DNA of 60,000 nucleotides from contig OU612070.1 of assembly GCA_914767715.1 (NCBI GenBank), positions 7,521,501 through 7,581,500 of the forward strand, written 5' to 3'. Below are positions 1-12,562 of this stretch, in pieces; within the stretch, counting starts at the first letter, position 1, and each line of letters begins with the position of its first letter. Below the pieces are notes generated by a model. The model saw only the letters and a program-made list of their open reading frames with translations. It made no database searches and was not told where the DNA came from. This stretch comes from Membranipora membranacea (lineage: Eukaryota > Bryozoa > Gymnolaemata > Cheilostomatida > Membraniporidae). A program made the position numbers and the translations under genes.

Positions 1-485
1 CTGAATAAGAGTAAAAAAGCATATTTTATATAGGAGATAGATCTGTCGACTCAAATTGACTCTGATTGTGCTGTAAAAGAACTCCATCCTTAGAGTGTTC
101 TTATACAGCAAGAGCAGTGTTAACTTGAGTACAGATCTAGCATCTGGTTGATCATTATATAGCTGCATGATGATGTAAGATGCAACATTTCATAAAGGAA
201 AATACTTGTATGTGTAGTGCAAATTTAACTTCTGTTATAGCAATATTTCTAGGTACATGAAATATTTAAATGCCATCTTGTATCAGAAAAACTATCAACT
301 GATCAAAACAAAATGAAAAATTGAAGTTGTACAAATATAAAACCTTCAACCTTGCCTGCAAGATTAGAAGGTGAAATGAAAACTGAAAAAATATTAAATT
401 AAAATGAGGTTCAGGAATAAGAGTGCTGATGACCTGAACAATTAATTAAAGAGTTCTTTTCTGCAAGCGGCCTTTAGATGAATTA
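1..485. other. no gene recognised
   Basis: This stretch is the 3' flank of the minus-strand gene that ends at 486. I see AT-rich sequence with short A runs but no convincing exon, RNA gene or repeat structure. Confidence 0.4.
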
Positions 486-1090
486 TCAGGTGCTTCCTGT
501 CTGAGTTGATGAAAAGCCGGACTGTGCTTGATATTTGCGAGTTATTCTGTTGTATCTTTCTGCTCTTGCTATTTTCCGTTTATTGTCAAAAGGTTTATTC
601 AGATTGAAATTAATTCTCCGCAATTCTCTGCTGCACTTTCTTTTGATAATCTGCACTTCTTCAGCAACCTGAAATATTGAAGAAATAACATGTAAAATAT
701 TGGTATGGATGACAGCCAATGAGATTTATGGAATTCAGTAATTTGTTTGTACATATTTAGTGATGAATACTGCTGATATTCTCCTGGTACTGAGGAATAA
801 TTTAGGCTACTTACCATTTCTGGAATAGAGGGTTCTGCCAAAGATATCTTTTTAACCTTCTTGCATTTTACCATTTTAAGGATGCAATTAAGAGCTTTAT
901 TAACCATTCTGAAGCTGAGACTCTCTTGAACTATAAGAGCTAGTACAAATTTATTGCACTGAGAAATGTAACTGAGCGGTTGATCTGCTTGACTCTTATA
1001 TAGGACTTTCATTTTCCACACCCAATATATACTCCCAAGAGCCATTAGGCTGATATTGTCCATTGCCGCAATGGAAAGTTTTTCAATAAC
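486..1090 (-). CDS. unrecognised protein, last two exons (3' partial)
   Basis: Two exons fit together cleanly: 1090-815 (92 codons, preceded by a CTAG acceptor and followed by ATG|GTAAGT) and 668-486 (60 codons plus stop, preceded by an ATATTTCAG acceptor). Both junctions are phase 0. The first exon looks helical and Leu/Ile-rich, like an ARM/HEAT-type repeat segment (starts VIEKLSIAAMDN); the last is strongly basic (KRKCSRELRR, NKRKIARAERYNR) and ends in a Ser/Thr/Gln-rich tail, possibly a nuclear localisation or nucleic-acid contact region. Further coding-looking sequence lies upstream (1133-1740), but I could not connect it by a phase-compatible splice. I do not recognise the family. Confidence that these are real exons is moderate because of the matched phases and good splice sites. 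Confidence 0.5.
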
Positions 1091-1132
1091 CTAGACTAGA
1101 CGATTCCAACAGGAACTAATATCAGATACTCT

Positions 1133-1740
1133 TTAAGAAGTGATGCTGAGTAATAGGCCTGGAAAACACTTGGGATTAAAACTGGAAAGTTTAGAATCAG
1201 AACCCAGAACTCTTAACATCAACAGTGCATTGTCATTGAAGATCGGTATCTGATTTTGATTGATAGTTCTCAGTTGTTCTAAGCCACTTAATAACAGACC
1301 ATCAAACATCTTCATGATCATTTGAATGTCAAAGATGTTGCACTTCTGTTGATACCGCTGTTTTTTTTGTACAGTGGTCATGTATGTAACATTCTTCACC
1401 ATAAAACATTTCAGAAAAATGTTCTTTCATTTTAGACATTGTCCCCACCCTTCTGCTCATTTTCCCTATGCTCATGCTCCAATATTGGGTATGAGCTGCA
1501 CGGTCAGGGGTGAGGTATTTCAACAGTGTCATGTATTTACCATGTTCATTATTGCATCCAAATTTGTATTCAGATGAAATAGACCTCTCAGAAAATAAAG
1601 ACGCTCCAGGCTGAAAACAAAGTGTCCCAAAGTTGTTGTCCTTGTTTAGGCACATATGCAAATCCTCCGTTTCAGCGCTTTTATCCAGGTCATCTGATTT
1701 ATATATTACATGGCCAGATGAAATTTGAGGTATCTCGCAG
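1133..1740 (-). CDS. upstream coding-like segment of the same gene, frame broken at an A8 run
   Basis: Two minus-strand reading frames overlap here. The first (about 1740 to 1329) reads through LNKDNNFGTLCFQPG and HFSEMFYGEE; the second (1402 to 1133) reads KCNIFDIQMIMKMFDGLL and ends at LLLSITS. They abut at a run of eight A on the coding strand (T at 1361-1368). Skipping one A at that run would make one continuous frame passing from CTKK into QRYQQKCNIFDIQ. The composition is protein-like (low repeat content, mixed polar/hydrophobic), and the segment lies just 5' of the two clear exons at 1090-486. No domain is recognised. Alternatives: a homopolymer error, a real frameshift in a decaying gene, or a splice I failed to find. 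Confidence 0.35.
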
Positions 1741-3815
1741 TATAGTTATTGCTCAACTACTGCCATACTAGATGTCAGTTAAGGGGTAACTGGTTGAGAT
1801 AAAGTTTTGATTATGATTTGCAAAACTACGAATTATTCACTGAGGAAAGTTGTTAGAAGTTAAACAGTCAGTTTTAGTTGATATTCCTATGTCTATGACG
1901 TTGTGGCGTTAATTTCAGTCTAATCCATGTGAATAAATTGGTTAATGTGCAGTTGAAACAATTTAGAATTGGATGATTTTTACAAGTTTTTATGTCCAAA
2001 TGATTGTAATTTATACCCTAATAATTTTGCCAATGTTCTCCCTGTGTGTACTAGTCCATGAGATATTCAGCTAAGTTCAACTCATGATATAAGTGAAATT
2101 ATTCAGCACCTGAATTAGCCTACAGCAGTTTACCATAACTGAAGAAACCTTGCGATCTCGGTATAGTTTGCAGTAATAAATGTAGAACAGAGGCAGAGGA
2201 TACAATCATGTCATATCTTAATCAGATGTGAATATCCCAACCTTCAAGTGTTATGGAAAACTCACTGTAAGGGTTAAACACATTCAATATCCGTTAGATG
2301 TTAGGTAAACAACCAAAAAAAACATTAAAACACTCGGAAAGGAAACCTTCACAAAGAACGCTTAAAAGGTGTGTTCATGCAAATCAGCAGAACCTGGCCC
2401 TTATTTTCCGAGCAAAATAAACTGGAAAAACTCACCATTACCTGCCGTGCATGTACGTGTCAATAACTTATCTACTTTGGTACCCCTTTATTGAGACCAC
2501 CAATGGATTCATGATGCGTTGCCTAACTGAAGATCCTCATTAGTGCACACACTCTGTCTTAACTCAATCCAAAAACACAGTGAAATCTCCCTTCAATGCC
2601 CTCAATATCTTATTATCTTACCATTATCTGGCCAACTTTGCGCATACTTGGAACTTTGTTGTGAAAAGTCAACCATAGCGAATGACTGAACAGAATCAGA
2701 ATAACTAGTCTTGAAAAGCCTCACCAACTTCATCATTTAGGTAAAAATTACGCATTTGGCAATACTTATTATCATGATAATGAGATAGTAGGGGAGAATA
2801 AGGGTCATCCTCAGAGAGAACATAGGCGAGTGAAGATTTGATTCTGAACTGGTAATAAGCTAAACATAGTTGGACCAGCCCTAGAAGAGGTTAACTCTCC
2901 CTAGCAAACATGTTTTCATTTGGTGAGGGTAACAGCTTAAAGGGCAACCAAGGTTTCGCAGCAATGCATTAATGGGTAGCGAATAATGTGCTGGGCAGCA
3001 TCAGCTTTGTGCAATACGCGATGCAAAGCTCAAAGTAGTTGCTGACTCTAAGCTGGGTAACACTTCAGTTTAGGGGAGGTTCCAAGACTTTGCTGTAATA
3101 ATTATAGAGCACAGGCTAAATAATAACAGGAACAGGAAACTGCTATGTGGTATTCTCTTTTAGCTGAGTTTGAGTACCTGATGGAAGAAATGTTTCACAA
3201 GAATTCTGGGCGAATAATCGTCCGAATTATATTTTGTCTTTTTCCCCATGCAGAAGGTGCAATCTGCTATTAATCAATGGCCATCAATGAGAAGTTGTTT
3301 GAAACCTTGGTTGCCCTTTAATGGACTTCCGTTATTTCCACACTGTTAATAACAGATAACAGCTATACATTTCACAGATCACTATCTACATGAGCATAAT
3401 TATAAGAACCTGAATTATCTGACACAAAATTTCCACTGTTCTTTAATTCGAAAGCACTTAGCATTTAACATGCCTATTATTGCGACAACTCCAACTATAC
3501 TATAAATCCTAAAGTACTATGACTGAGTAGATATATTCCACTTTCATCGATGAGATCCTCTTTGTTAAAAAATATTTATCGAGCTTTATCTATAGAGATT
3601 TACATGCAAGTTATACATTGAATCAGTTTATAGCTAGATAGAGCACGTAGTAATAATGATTGCTTTGACAATAGATCAGTGAGGTCTCCATTAATTCATA
3701 GAATTTCATTGAACTTTAGAAGCGTCCATTGCCCTACATTATCACTCATTCATTAATTACAACAACTAGAACAGTTGTTCACCTGAGAAATAGTAAGAGG
3801 TTAATGAAATAGCGA
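1741..3815. other. no gene recognised
   Basis: About 2 kb of AT-rich sequence without a convincing exon. I see no long reading frame, tRNA-like box pair or strong tandem repeat. It precedes the tandem duplication starting at about 3816. Confidence 0.35.
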
Positions 3816-4531
3816 TCTGGAAGATTGTGTATGATAAAACTATTCATAAATACTAGGATGGCGTTACAAATGAATGAGCATTATTATTGTTCCTGACATT
3901 AGTTGAAATATTCTCCATACCTAATATATCAATATTGGTTAAGTTGCAGTGACATTCAATTATCAACCATCCCACAAATCTCAATATATAGCTTGTAGAA
4001 TATTCAGATATCGCAACTCCTATATGGAATCCAATCTGATATCAGGGGACCATAACCTAAAGTGTTACATTGCCCATGTCAACATAACATTATCAGATTA
4101 TGAAGTGTTTGTGAGTAAATTTATAATTAATTTTATTACATAGGATAAAGATATAATGTTCCATCAGAAATTAAAGCTAAGGTTATTATAGTCTGAAATA
4201 CAGCGGGGTGTGTAATATGTGTGGTTGTTATTTGTAAAGCATTGAGTGGGTGTAACACAATCTGGAGAGTCGTTACTCTCAATAAATCACACATCGGCAA
4301 CATGATAAAGATGGAACAATAGTATATGATGATCCAGGTTTTTATCAGATCAATAGCTTTTGCTTCATATTATTTCCTCCATCCGTGCACCAACACAAGT
4401 CATATAATTTCTATGTTTGGCAATGATCTTTACATTCACTGTATTGAAGAAAGCAACATAACTACCGTTTTGACATATAATTAGGTATTGAATATGTGTT
4501 AACATGTCAGGGGCTGCAATATATGTTACAC

Positions 4532-4800
4532 TTAATAGAGAGATTGGTATTTGTGTAGGAATTCTTGGAGTAAATTTATGTTAACATTTCCAAATTGATG
4601 GAGACAATCTTTGAGTTTCATGACACGAAGATGTTTTGCAATGCTCTTACAAGAATTATACAACAAGATCATGAGAATTGGTGGTTTCATGACTCCAGAA
4701 GATACCACTCTAACAGTCTTGCAACAATTGTCCAATAATTTAAAACCCTTCTGACTGTGGTCCGCAGTTAATTCACGAAACACTATAATTTGATCAAACT
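4532..4800 (-). other. conserved ORF in tandem copy 1, possible decayed exon
   Basis: A minus-strand frame reads FDQIIVFRELTADHSQKGF, then CCKTVRV, then a stretch ending NSCKSIAKHLRVMKLKDCLH. The matching frame in copy 2 (8487-8245) reads FQQIIVVLESIVDHTQNGF, CCKTARV and NSCKSIAKDIQDMNLEDFLH. Alignable open frames in both copies suggest a once-coding segment, but I see no clear splice sites and do not recognise the family. Confidence 0.3.
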
Positions 4801-5264
4801 ATTTGTCTAGTTATGATATGTATAGTCGAAAAATCAGCGCTATACGGCTTGTAATTTTATGTTGTAATTTTTCTCATTGCAACTGTCAGATTTCTTAGAT
4901 TGGTCTTGCAAGAGGTTTAATCTTCCTTGGAGTATTGAGATTTCTGTGGTTCAAAATTGCATAACTGGTACAACTGGCTGAAAGACCAAAAATCTGTTAT
5001 TTTTCTGACATTAGAGATCGGCCTTTAGATTACAATAATGTGAGTATGTGTGTGACAGTATTAATCCAATCAAATCGAGCAGAAAAGTACAGAGCTTGGG
5101 TTCTCAGCATAACATTGAATAAGTTGAATTACTATATATATATAAAAGGAGACTTTATGTCAATAAATTCTGCTAGCTCATGACAGGATAAGAATATGAC
5201 ACACCAGAAGCATAAATATATGTAATATGGCAAGTTATGCTATGTTATGTTACTGAGATTCTAA

Positions 5265-5415
5265 CCAGCCCACTGAACAGGATGGAGATAATACATGCCA
5301 CACCTCCGCACAAAGGAACAGCCCCAATGAAATATTTATTAACCGAGACAAAGGTGTGTTCTCCAATATTGAACATGATTGACTAAGCTTTATCAGCTTT
5401 AAATCAATACTCATA
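5265..5415 (-). other. hydrophobic ORF fragment in tandem copy 1
   Basis: The minus strand reads SIMFNIGEHTF, VNKYFIGAVPLCGGVACIIS, then ILFSGLVRISVT and a stop, giving a transmembrane-like stretch. Copy 2 (10270-10420) keeps the same amino acids after the first part, but a 5-base insertion (GTTGA) shifts the frame. It could be a relic of a membrane-protein exon. No family is assigned and no strong acceptor site precedes it. Confidence 0.2.
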
Positions 5416-6168
5416 TCTAATATCAAGTAAAGGTTTGAAACTTCCTATGGGTTCGCTGAGTTGAAGTTGATCTTAATAGAGCAGGCGGGGTTAATGTCTA
5501 ATTCTTAGGCCGATATTTTACCAAACTTGATATCATTTCTCTGAAGACAGCGATAGGAAAATGAACTCCAGTCAAATTGTAGAGAGTTTCATGGCGTCAA
5601 TACAAAATGTAATTAACACAATTAAGTGTGTACCTATACAAGACTATCGAATATGAAAAGATTCTTGGCGAGGGAGATAAAGGCTCTAGGATGGTCAGCG
5701 TGAACACTGGTTTGACTTAGTAATATTCTAATTTCACAACCACAATGTATGGTTTATTCAGGGCTTATGATAACACAATTTTGTCTAGAGTAATTTGATC
5801 AGATATTCCTAATACACGAAATATAATGAGCAGTGAAGTCTATTGGAATTGGACTAATTTGTGTTTTCTCGTGATTTTACTCATTGTTTGAATCATTCAA
5901 TTCAATTCAAATCAAACTGTCTAAGATACTGACAGAGACCTATAAAGCTAAACTAGACGGTAAAGGATAACTAGTTTAGCCTTGAGTATCTAGTCAAAAC
6001 AAGACATAACTGGATAAGTGATGCCAAGCTAGTAAAGTGTAAAGAAATGTAAACACTTTTCATCCTCTTTTTCATTGCTCATGGAAAAGTGTGAAAAGAG
6101 TATTTTCTATTTTTGTAATATCAGGACGTAATGTCACATCTACAAGGATAAATTAGCAAAGTGTAAAC

Positions 6169-7051
6169 CAGCTGTGGGCAACCTGCGGCCTTTTTGCCAG
6201 TGCGGCCTAATGGGTAATATTTTGCGGCCTAATTGTGGCCTTATGCCTGTAAAACTTTTTATACATTATTTTTTATTCCCCTTTTTTTATGTGGAGAACC
6301 AAGTATGCATAGCGCTCTGTAAGCTCAAAATATTTCTAAATAGGCTAGTCACGCATGTAGCTTAGCTTCCCAGCCACTCTTACTACTTTATCAAGTTGTT
6401 GTCCTTTCGAGATAACACAAAACAGTGACCTTTGGATGTTAAAATTACAAGTTTCTCTAACATTATAGTTTTTTGCAAAACAGTCTCTGTGGACAAAAAT
6501 TCCCTTTGCGACAAGTGATCCTGCATTATGGCTGACATGTTCCATATTGAATTCTTCATTTCACAATCATTTGCGAAAATTTCCCTCCTTTGAGAGAGGG
6601 CGGGAGCTGTGAGGTGAAAACTTTGGTAGGACACGAAAAATATTTTAAAAAACTTTTTCGCTCCGCGAAAATACTTCCTTCTCCATCAAAACAGTCCTAT
6701 ATGAACTTTATTTACACTTTGACCCCTGGGAGGGCGCTACAGCACCCCTCCCGCACCCACCCTCCTCTTTGTCTTACACATGAAACATGGAGATACAGAC
6801 ATGTACACAATCAAATCATGAGTTAAAATGACATCACAAAACTCAAGAAGATTAGATAAACCAGTATTTCTGCTGAGTTGATGGTTTTATACTGCAGTTT
6901 TTAGACATGAATCTGTTTCGGTTTTTACACAAGTGGAAATGCCAATATTGCTACTCTCGTTCCAATTTTATCCCCGAAAAATATGTTGCGGCCTTTTGAA
7001 TTGATCTGGCGTAAAATGTGGCCTTTTTCAAGAAAAGGTTGCCCACCCATG
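6169..7051. mobile_element. non-autonomous hAT-type DNA transposon
   Basis: The 883-bp element starts CAGCTGTGGGCAACC and ends GGTTGCCCACCCATG, so its ends are imperfect inverted repeats of the CAGNGGTGGGCAACC type common in hAT elements. It is flanked by a perfect 8-bp target-site duplication, GTGTAAAC, at 6161-6168 and 7052-7059, the length expected for hAT. Near each end are GCGGCC-containing motifs, also typical of animal hAT families. No transposase reading frame is recognisable (best frames about 60-80 codons), so it is probably an internally deleted copy. The homologous site in the second tandem copy (about 11564-11571) is empty and has a single GTGTAAAC. Confidence 0.85.
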
Positions 7052-8244
7052 GTGTAAACAGTGATTTTTCATTAGATACTCTGAAATCGTGTTGAGTGCA
7101 CATGGCCCATCGATAACACTGCAGATTTATCAGCGGTAATAAATCTAATGCCACTTTCTTACTAACTTTAATTTTAACTAATTAACATCCAATTTAATTA
7201 TTTTGATTTTCATTTAGTATCTGTCTTCTTGTGAAAAAACTATAATCTGCCATACCAATCAATCCTCCAAACCCAAAACGTTATCTTTTTTTTCCCATAA
7301 TTTCTTTGACACGTTTTTGAAAACATCCGTCTAGGATGATAATGTCTGCCAAATAACATAGTGTTTATATATATTATATATATATTTATCAATGCCATGT
7401 AAAATACAACAGCATTACAATCTTTGTTGAAGTTATTTTCCCCTTTTTGTCTCAATACAGCAGCCAGTCTGGAAGATTGTGTATGATAAAAGGACTCAAA
7501 TATACTAGGATCGCGTTACAAAAGAATGAGCATTATTATCATTCCTGACGTTAGTTGAAATAATTTCCATATTTAATATATCACTATCGGTTAAAGTACA
7601 GTATCATTCAATTATCAACCACCCCAAAAACCTCAACAAATAGATTGTAGAATATTCAGATATTGCACCTCATACATGGAATTCAATCTTAAATCAGGGC
7701 ACCCTAAACTAAAGTTGTACATTACCCATGTCAATATATCAAGATCAGATCGTGAAGTGTTTGTGACTAAATTATTAATTAATTTTAGTAGATAGGACAA
7801 TGTTCCTCAGAAATTAGACCTAAGTTTATCATAAACTGAATTATATGGTGATGTGGGATATGTGTGGTTCAGTAATTGGTAAAGCATTAAGTGGGTGTAA
7901 CTCAATATGGAGTGTCGTTTCCCTCAATAAATCTCACTTTGGCAATATTATAAAGATCGAACCATAGTATATCATTGCTCAAATTTCCATATTGTCATTA
8001 GCTCAATACCTTTCGTTTTATATTCCCTCCATCTGTACACCAACACAAGTAATATGTGTTCTATGTGTTGCAATGATATATTCATTCACCCTATTGAAGA
8101 AAGCAACATAAAATGCTTAACACAATTTGGTATTAAATACCTAATTATTTGGTAACATGTCAATGGCCCCAATATATCAATTTGTTTATGCAACACTCAT
8201 GGAGAGATTGGTATTTATTTAGGAAATATTGAAGTATACTGCTT

Positions 8245-8487
8245 CTAACACTTTCTGAATCGATGGAGAAAATCTTCAAGATTCATGTCTTGAATATCTT
8301 TTGCAATGCTCTTACAAGAATTCCAAAACGCCATCGTGAGATTTGGTGGTTTCTTACTCATTAAAGATTGCACTCTAGCAGTCTTGCAGCATCGTCCAAT
8401 AATTTTAAAGCCGTTCTGAGTGTGGTCAACAATTGATTCCAGAACCACTATAATTTGTTGAAACTTATTTGATTGAATAACTATCAT
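8245..8487 (-). other. conserved ORF in tandem copy 2, possible decayed exon
   Basis: This is the copy-2 counterpart of the frame at 4532-4800, with the shared blocks CCKTARV and NSCKSIAK. About 75 codons are open, with no flanking GT/AG pair I trust. See the copy-1 entry for the alignment. Confidence 0.3.
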
Positions 8488-8795
8488 AACTACGTCTAGT
8501 TATGATATATATATATAGTCAAAATCTCAGCACTATATGGCTTGCAATTTTCTATTTTTAATTTTCCCATTGCAACTGTCAGGCTTTTAAAATTAGCATC
8601 GAAAGAGTTTGGATCCTTCTTGGACTGTTGAGTTTGCTGTGGTTCAAAATTACATGACTGATACAACCGGCAAAACCGGCTGAAAGACTAAATACCAGTC
8701 ATTTTTCTGCCAGTAGACACCAGCCTTTAGATTACAATAAGGTGAGTATGTGTCTGACAGTGATAATCCATTCAAATCGAGCTTGTGTCAGTCGA

Positions 8796-10115
8796 TCAAA
8801 ATCGGTTTTTTTTATTTGCCTTAACTTGCCTCATGAAAAGTACAGAGTAAGACCATATTTGGCATTATCTATCATCCAGGAGACAGCTTATTAACAGAAA
8901 TAGTTGATCAACTCCGATGTATGATGTATTCAGGAGAACACAGTATAGTAGTTCAGCCAAAAACTGAATAATGCAGAGACTTATGCAGAGGCTTAACAGT
9001 CCACATTTAGACAAATCTGAGTGCTTAGATTATCAACATAACTTTGAACAAGTGGAACTATTAAATAGAAAGTTTTTGGCTTTTATGTTATTCACACCGT
9101 TCCTGATATCCTGTCAGCATGAGAGTATTGAAAGAAAAAGTCTGCTCAAATTCCCCTCCCACCTTCCTTTCACTAACCTATGTCGTACATTGTTGAATTT
9201 CTAACAATTTCCTGGTGATGGTGTTCATTTGTTCGTCAATTCTGCACCAGATTAACAACATCTAATACTATGGCAAGTACCCTGTCTGCCAAACAACATA
9301 TACAGTGGCGTTGATCGTCACTTTCGGTTACAAATGCGTGGAGCGCCCCATATTTTTTTCCCCTATAATATGTTACATCATAAGAAAGAAAAAATGTAAT
9401 GATACTAGACAAGAAGTAGCACAACTCCTTGTTATTCACAATTCCGCCAGACGAATTATGTAATTTCTGTAACTTAACCGATTAAATCTATTTTCAGACT
9501 CAGAGAAAATACCGAGTAAAATATTATTATTATATAATTTTCACCGGTTACCAACGGTGCTGGAAAACATGCAATCTACTCTGCAACGGATTGGAAGTGC
9601 ATGCCAGACCGTCCATAAACAATTTCACTCTAATGTATGTTTGCCTCATTTGCCATTTATGAAAATGAATTGTTCTGTTGCCCTGTCCCCGTATTATATG
9701 CCCGGTCTGACTGATGTACCGCCCTCGGCCTTAGTTAGGATATATATATTATACTTTTTATATGTTAATCATGCCGTATATAAACCGATGCACGTACTGT
9801 TTGAGAGGATTCCGGAGTGCGCTGGTTATTATTAACCATTTTAAATTGAGTAAATAGACCGTTTTTATTTCTAGATTAAATACTTTTTATTGGGTACATT
9901 TTTATGTGTTAGGACTCTGTCTCTAATTATACAAAAAATTAAACTGGAATCATCGCTGCAAATCAAATTGAGTATTTAATTTAGTTAGGAGTATCAATAA
10001 TGAGAAACATGTAAGAAATCACCATCACTCAATACTTGGTGCGCCCTGCGCCGGCCGTGCTACTTGATTAAAGGTGGAACGGTCCCACCATCATTAAGGG
10101 TGTCTACCCACTACA
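8796..10115. other. insertion specific to tandem copy 2, content unrecognised
   Basis: Tandem copy 1 lacks this block. Homology to copy 1 stops after AATCGAGC and resumes near TTTATATCAATAAA. It holds several short open frames (for example a plus-strand frame at 9557-9835) that show no family features. I found no clear terminal inverted repeats or target-site duplication, so its origin is unclear. Confidence 0.4.
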
Positions 10116-11857
10116 AAAAATATATATATATTTTAGGAGATTTTATATCAATAAACGCTGCTAGCTCATGACAGGATCAGAATATGACACAGCAGAAGGA
10201 CAAAATTGAGTCATATGATTGCATTAACTATTCTTCATCACATGAAATTACTAGTTATGTTACTGAGATGTAAATGGTAATAGCACATTCTAACCAGCCC
10301 AAAGAACACGATGGAGATAACACATGCCACACCTCCGCACAAAGGAACAGCCCCAATGGAATATTTGTTGACCGAGTCCAAGGTGTGTTCTCAACTCCAA
10401 TATTGAACATGATTGACTAAGCTTTATCAGCTCTAAATTGACAATCATATCTAATATCAAATAAAGGATCGGAAATTTCCTACGGGTTTGCTGAGTTGAA
10501 GTTGATCTTAATAGAGCAGGCATGGTTAATATCTAATTCTTAGGCCGACTATTTACCAAACTTGAGATCATTTCTCTGAAGGCAGTGATAGGAAAATGTA
10601 CTCAAGTCAAATTATAAAGAGTTTCACGGCATCAACAAAAAGCATGCATCATTAACGCATTAAGTGTGTACCTGTACAAGACTACCTGATATATAAGAAT
10701 TGCTGGCGAGAGGGATAAAAGCTCTAGAGTGGTCAGCGTGAATATTGGTTTGATTTGGTAATATTCAAATTTGAAATTATGGTAGATGGTTGATCATGGA
10801 ATGTCACAACCACAATGTCATGTATTACTCAGGGCTTGTTATGGTAACTCAGTTTGTCTAGAGTAATCTGATCAGATATTCCTTATACACAGAAATATAT
10901 GGAGCAGTGAAGTCTATTGGAATCGGGCTAACCTGTGATTTTTTGTGATTTAACTCTTTGTTCAAATCCTAGTTAGGGCAGTTAGAGTTTTTATAACTGT
11001 CCATGGTACAGATAGAGACTGACAAAGCTAAGCTAGACTGCAAAGGATAACTAGTTTAGCCTTGCGTGTCTAGTCAAAACTAGATAAAACTAGATATACA
11101 ACGCCAAGCTAGTAAAGTGTGAAGATATGTTTCCTGTAAACACTTTTTATCCCCTTTTTCATTGCTCAATGCGATGGTCACACTGCACATTTATCAATGG
11201 AAGTTAAGATAAAGTCACTATCTATTGGTCAGGCTAGGTAAGAAATATACAAGGTTAAATTTTTATGTCAGAGTAAACAAGTTGAGTCTCATATTATAAA
11301 AATGAATTAATTAATTATGAACTAGTTACAACAGAATCTGGGAAAGTATGAAGTGTTTTCTTTCTATGTAATAGCAGGACATATTTTATTGAGAGCTAGT
11401 CACAGCTAGTTAATTTGGCTAGAGTGACTTGGAAACATGTACTCCAGTTAAACTGAAATATAATGCAGGGTAAAATCCTGAAAACATTTTTGTTCTTATC
11501 ATGACCGTTTGCCTCATTTATCAGTGGAACAAAATATAATGTCACATCTACATCGACAAATTAGTAAAGTGTAAACAGTGATTTTACATTAGATACTCCT
11601 GAAATCATGTTGCGTTACACATGGCCCATCGATAACATTGCACATTGATCAGTGGAAATACATCTCAAGTCACTTTCTTTTTAACGATTTTGATTTTTGC
11701 TTAGTATCAGTCTTCTTGTGAAAACATTGTAATCTGTCATACCAAACGATCCTTCAAACCAAAATATGTTATCATTTTTTCTCTTTTTTCGTGTAATTTC
11801 TCTGGCACACTATTGAAAACATCCATCCAGGATGGTATTGTCTGCCAAACAAAATGG

Positions 11858-11879
11858 TATATATATATATATATATATG
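11858..11879. repeat. (AT)n microsatellite
   Basis: A pure AT dinucleotide run. A shorter interrupted AT tract stands at the homologous place in tandem copy 1 near 7365-7386. Confidence 0.85.
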
Positions 11880-11950
11880 TTTCAATGCCATGTAAAATAC
11901 AGCAGCATTGCAATCTTTGTTGAAGTTATTTTCCCTTTTTTTCTTCACAC

Positions 11951-12562
11951 AGTAGACATGATAAAGAAGACAACTTGAAACCTATTTGCAATGCAAGGGC
12001 TGTCCACATTCCTTGCATTTCTCATTAACTTGCCACTTTGTTTTTTGATGAAGCCATTTCACTAACCTGAAATCGATCAGTTGAGAGGAAAGTTTGATGC
12101 CGACTGCCTTGGTACAAACATGCAGGCAGTGATATCCGATTCTGACAACACTCTGCATACACAAACCTGCACCCATTGAGATTGCGCAGTGATTTGTAAG
12201 TAATGAGCTTTGACAATTATTGAATTTACCATTTTATGACTTGTTGTTGTCTGGTTATGGGGGTGAATGAGTCGTGATTCGCTTTGCCATGTCACAGGTC
12301 ACGTTTTTGTCCGCACACTTGACTTCCTCACATAGTCCATTTCCAATCCTTTCCATTCTTGTTTAATTTCACTAGTACTGGATCTGGATGAAATAGTCTT
12401 GCAGATATTTATGAGTTATATAGACTGGAAGGTAGTATAGCAGACACTAATTTTCATAAATCAGGTTTGCTGGCAACACAGGGATCCATTGGCAGGGAGT
12501 CTAAACATCAGATCGATTGTCGCCGTTTTAGTGTTAAAAATCACAGGGATGGGAGGGAAATA
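11951..12562. other. no gene recognised
   Basis: Three overlapping minus-strand frames of 60-72 codons (11982-12295) shadow each other and show no domain or splice signals. The rest is AT-rich and unremarkable up to the start of the ACATT array. Confidence 0.35.

Larger units (their letters stand above)
3816..11950. repeat. tandem duplication of a ~2.8-kb unit (two copies)
   Basis: Copy 1 runs from about 3816 to 7467 and copy 2 from about 7468 to 11950. Both begin with TCTGGAAGATTGTGTATGA and follow the same order of homologous blocks: 3816-5090 matches 7468-8790, 5140-6168 matches 10120-11580, and 7052-7467 matches 11571-11950. Copy 1 is interrupted by an 883-bp hAT-like element (6169-7051). 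Copy 2 is interrupted by about 1.3 kb of unrelated sequence (about 8796-10115) and holds extra sequence near 11160-11560. Copies differ by scattered substitutions and small indels, so the duplication is not very recent. Confidence 0.75.

Noticed and set aside
1133-1200. TATA-binding-protein-like motif (SSFNPKCFPGLL)
   Set aside because: It resembles one short TBP block, but no other TBP repeat segment is present in the neighbouring frames, so the match is likely chance.
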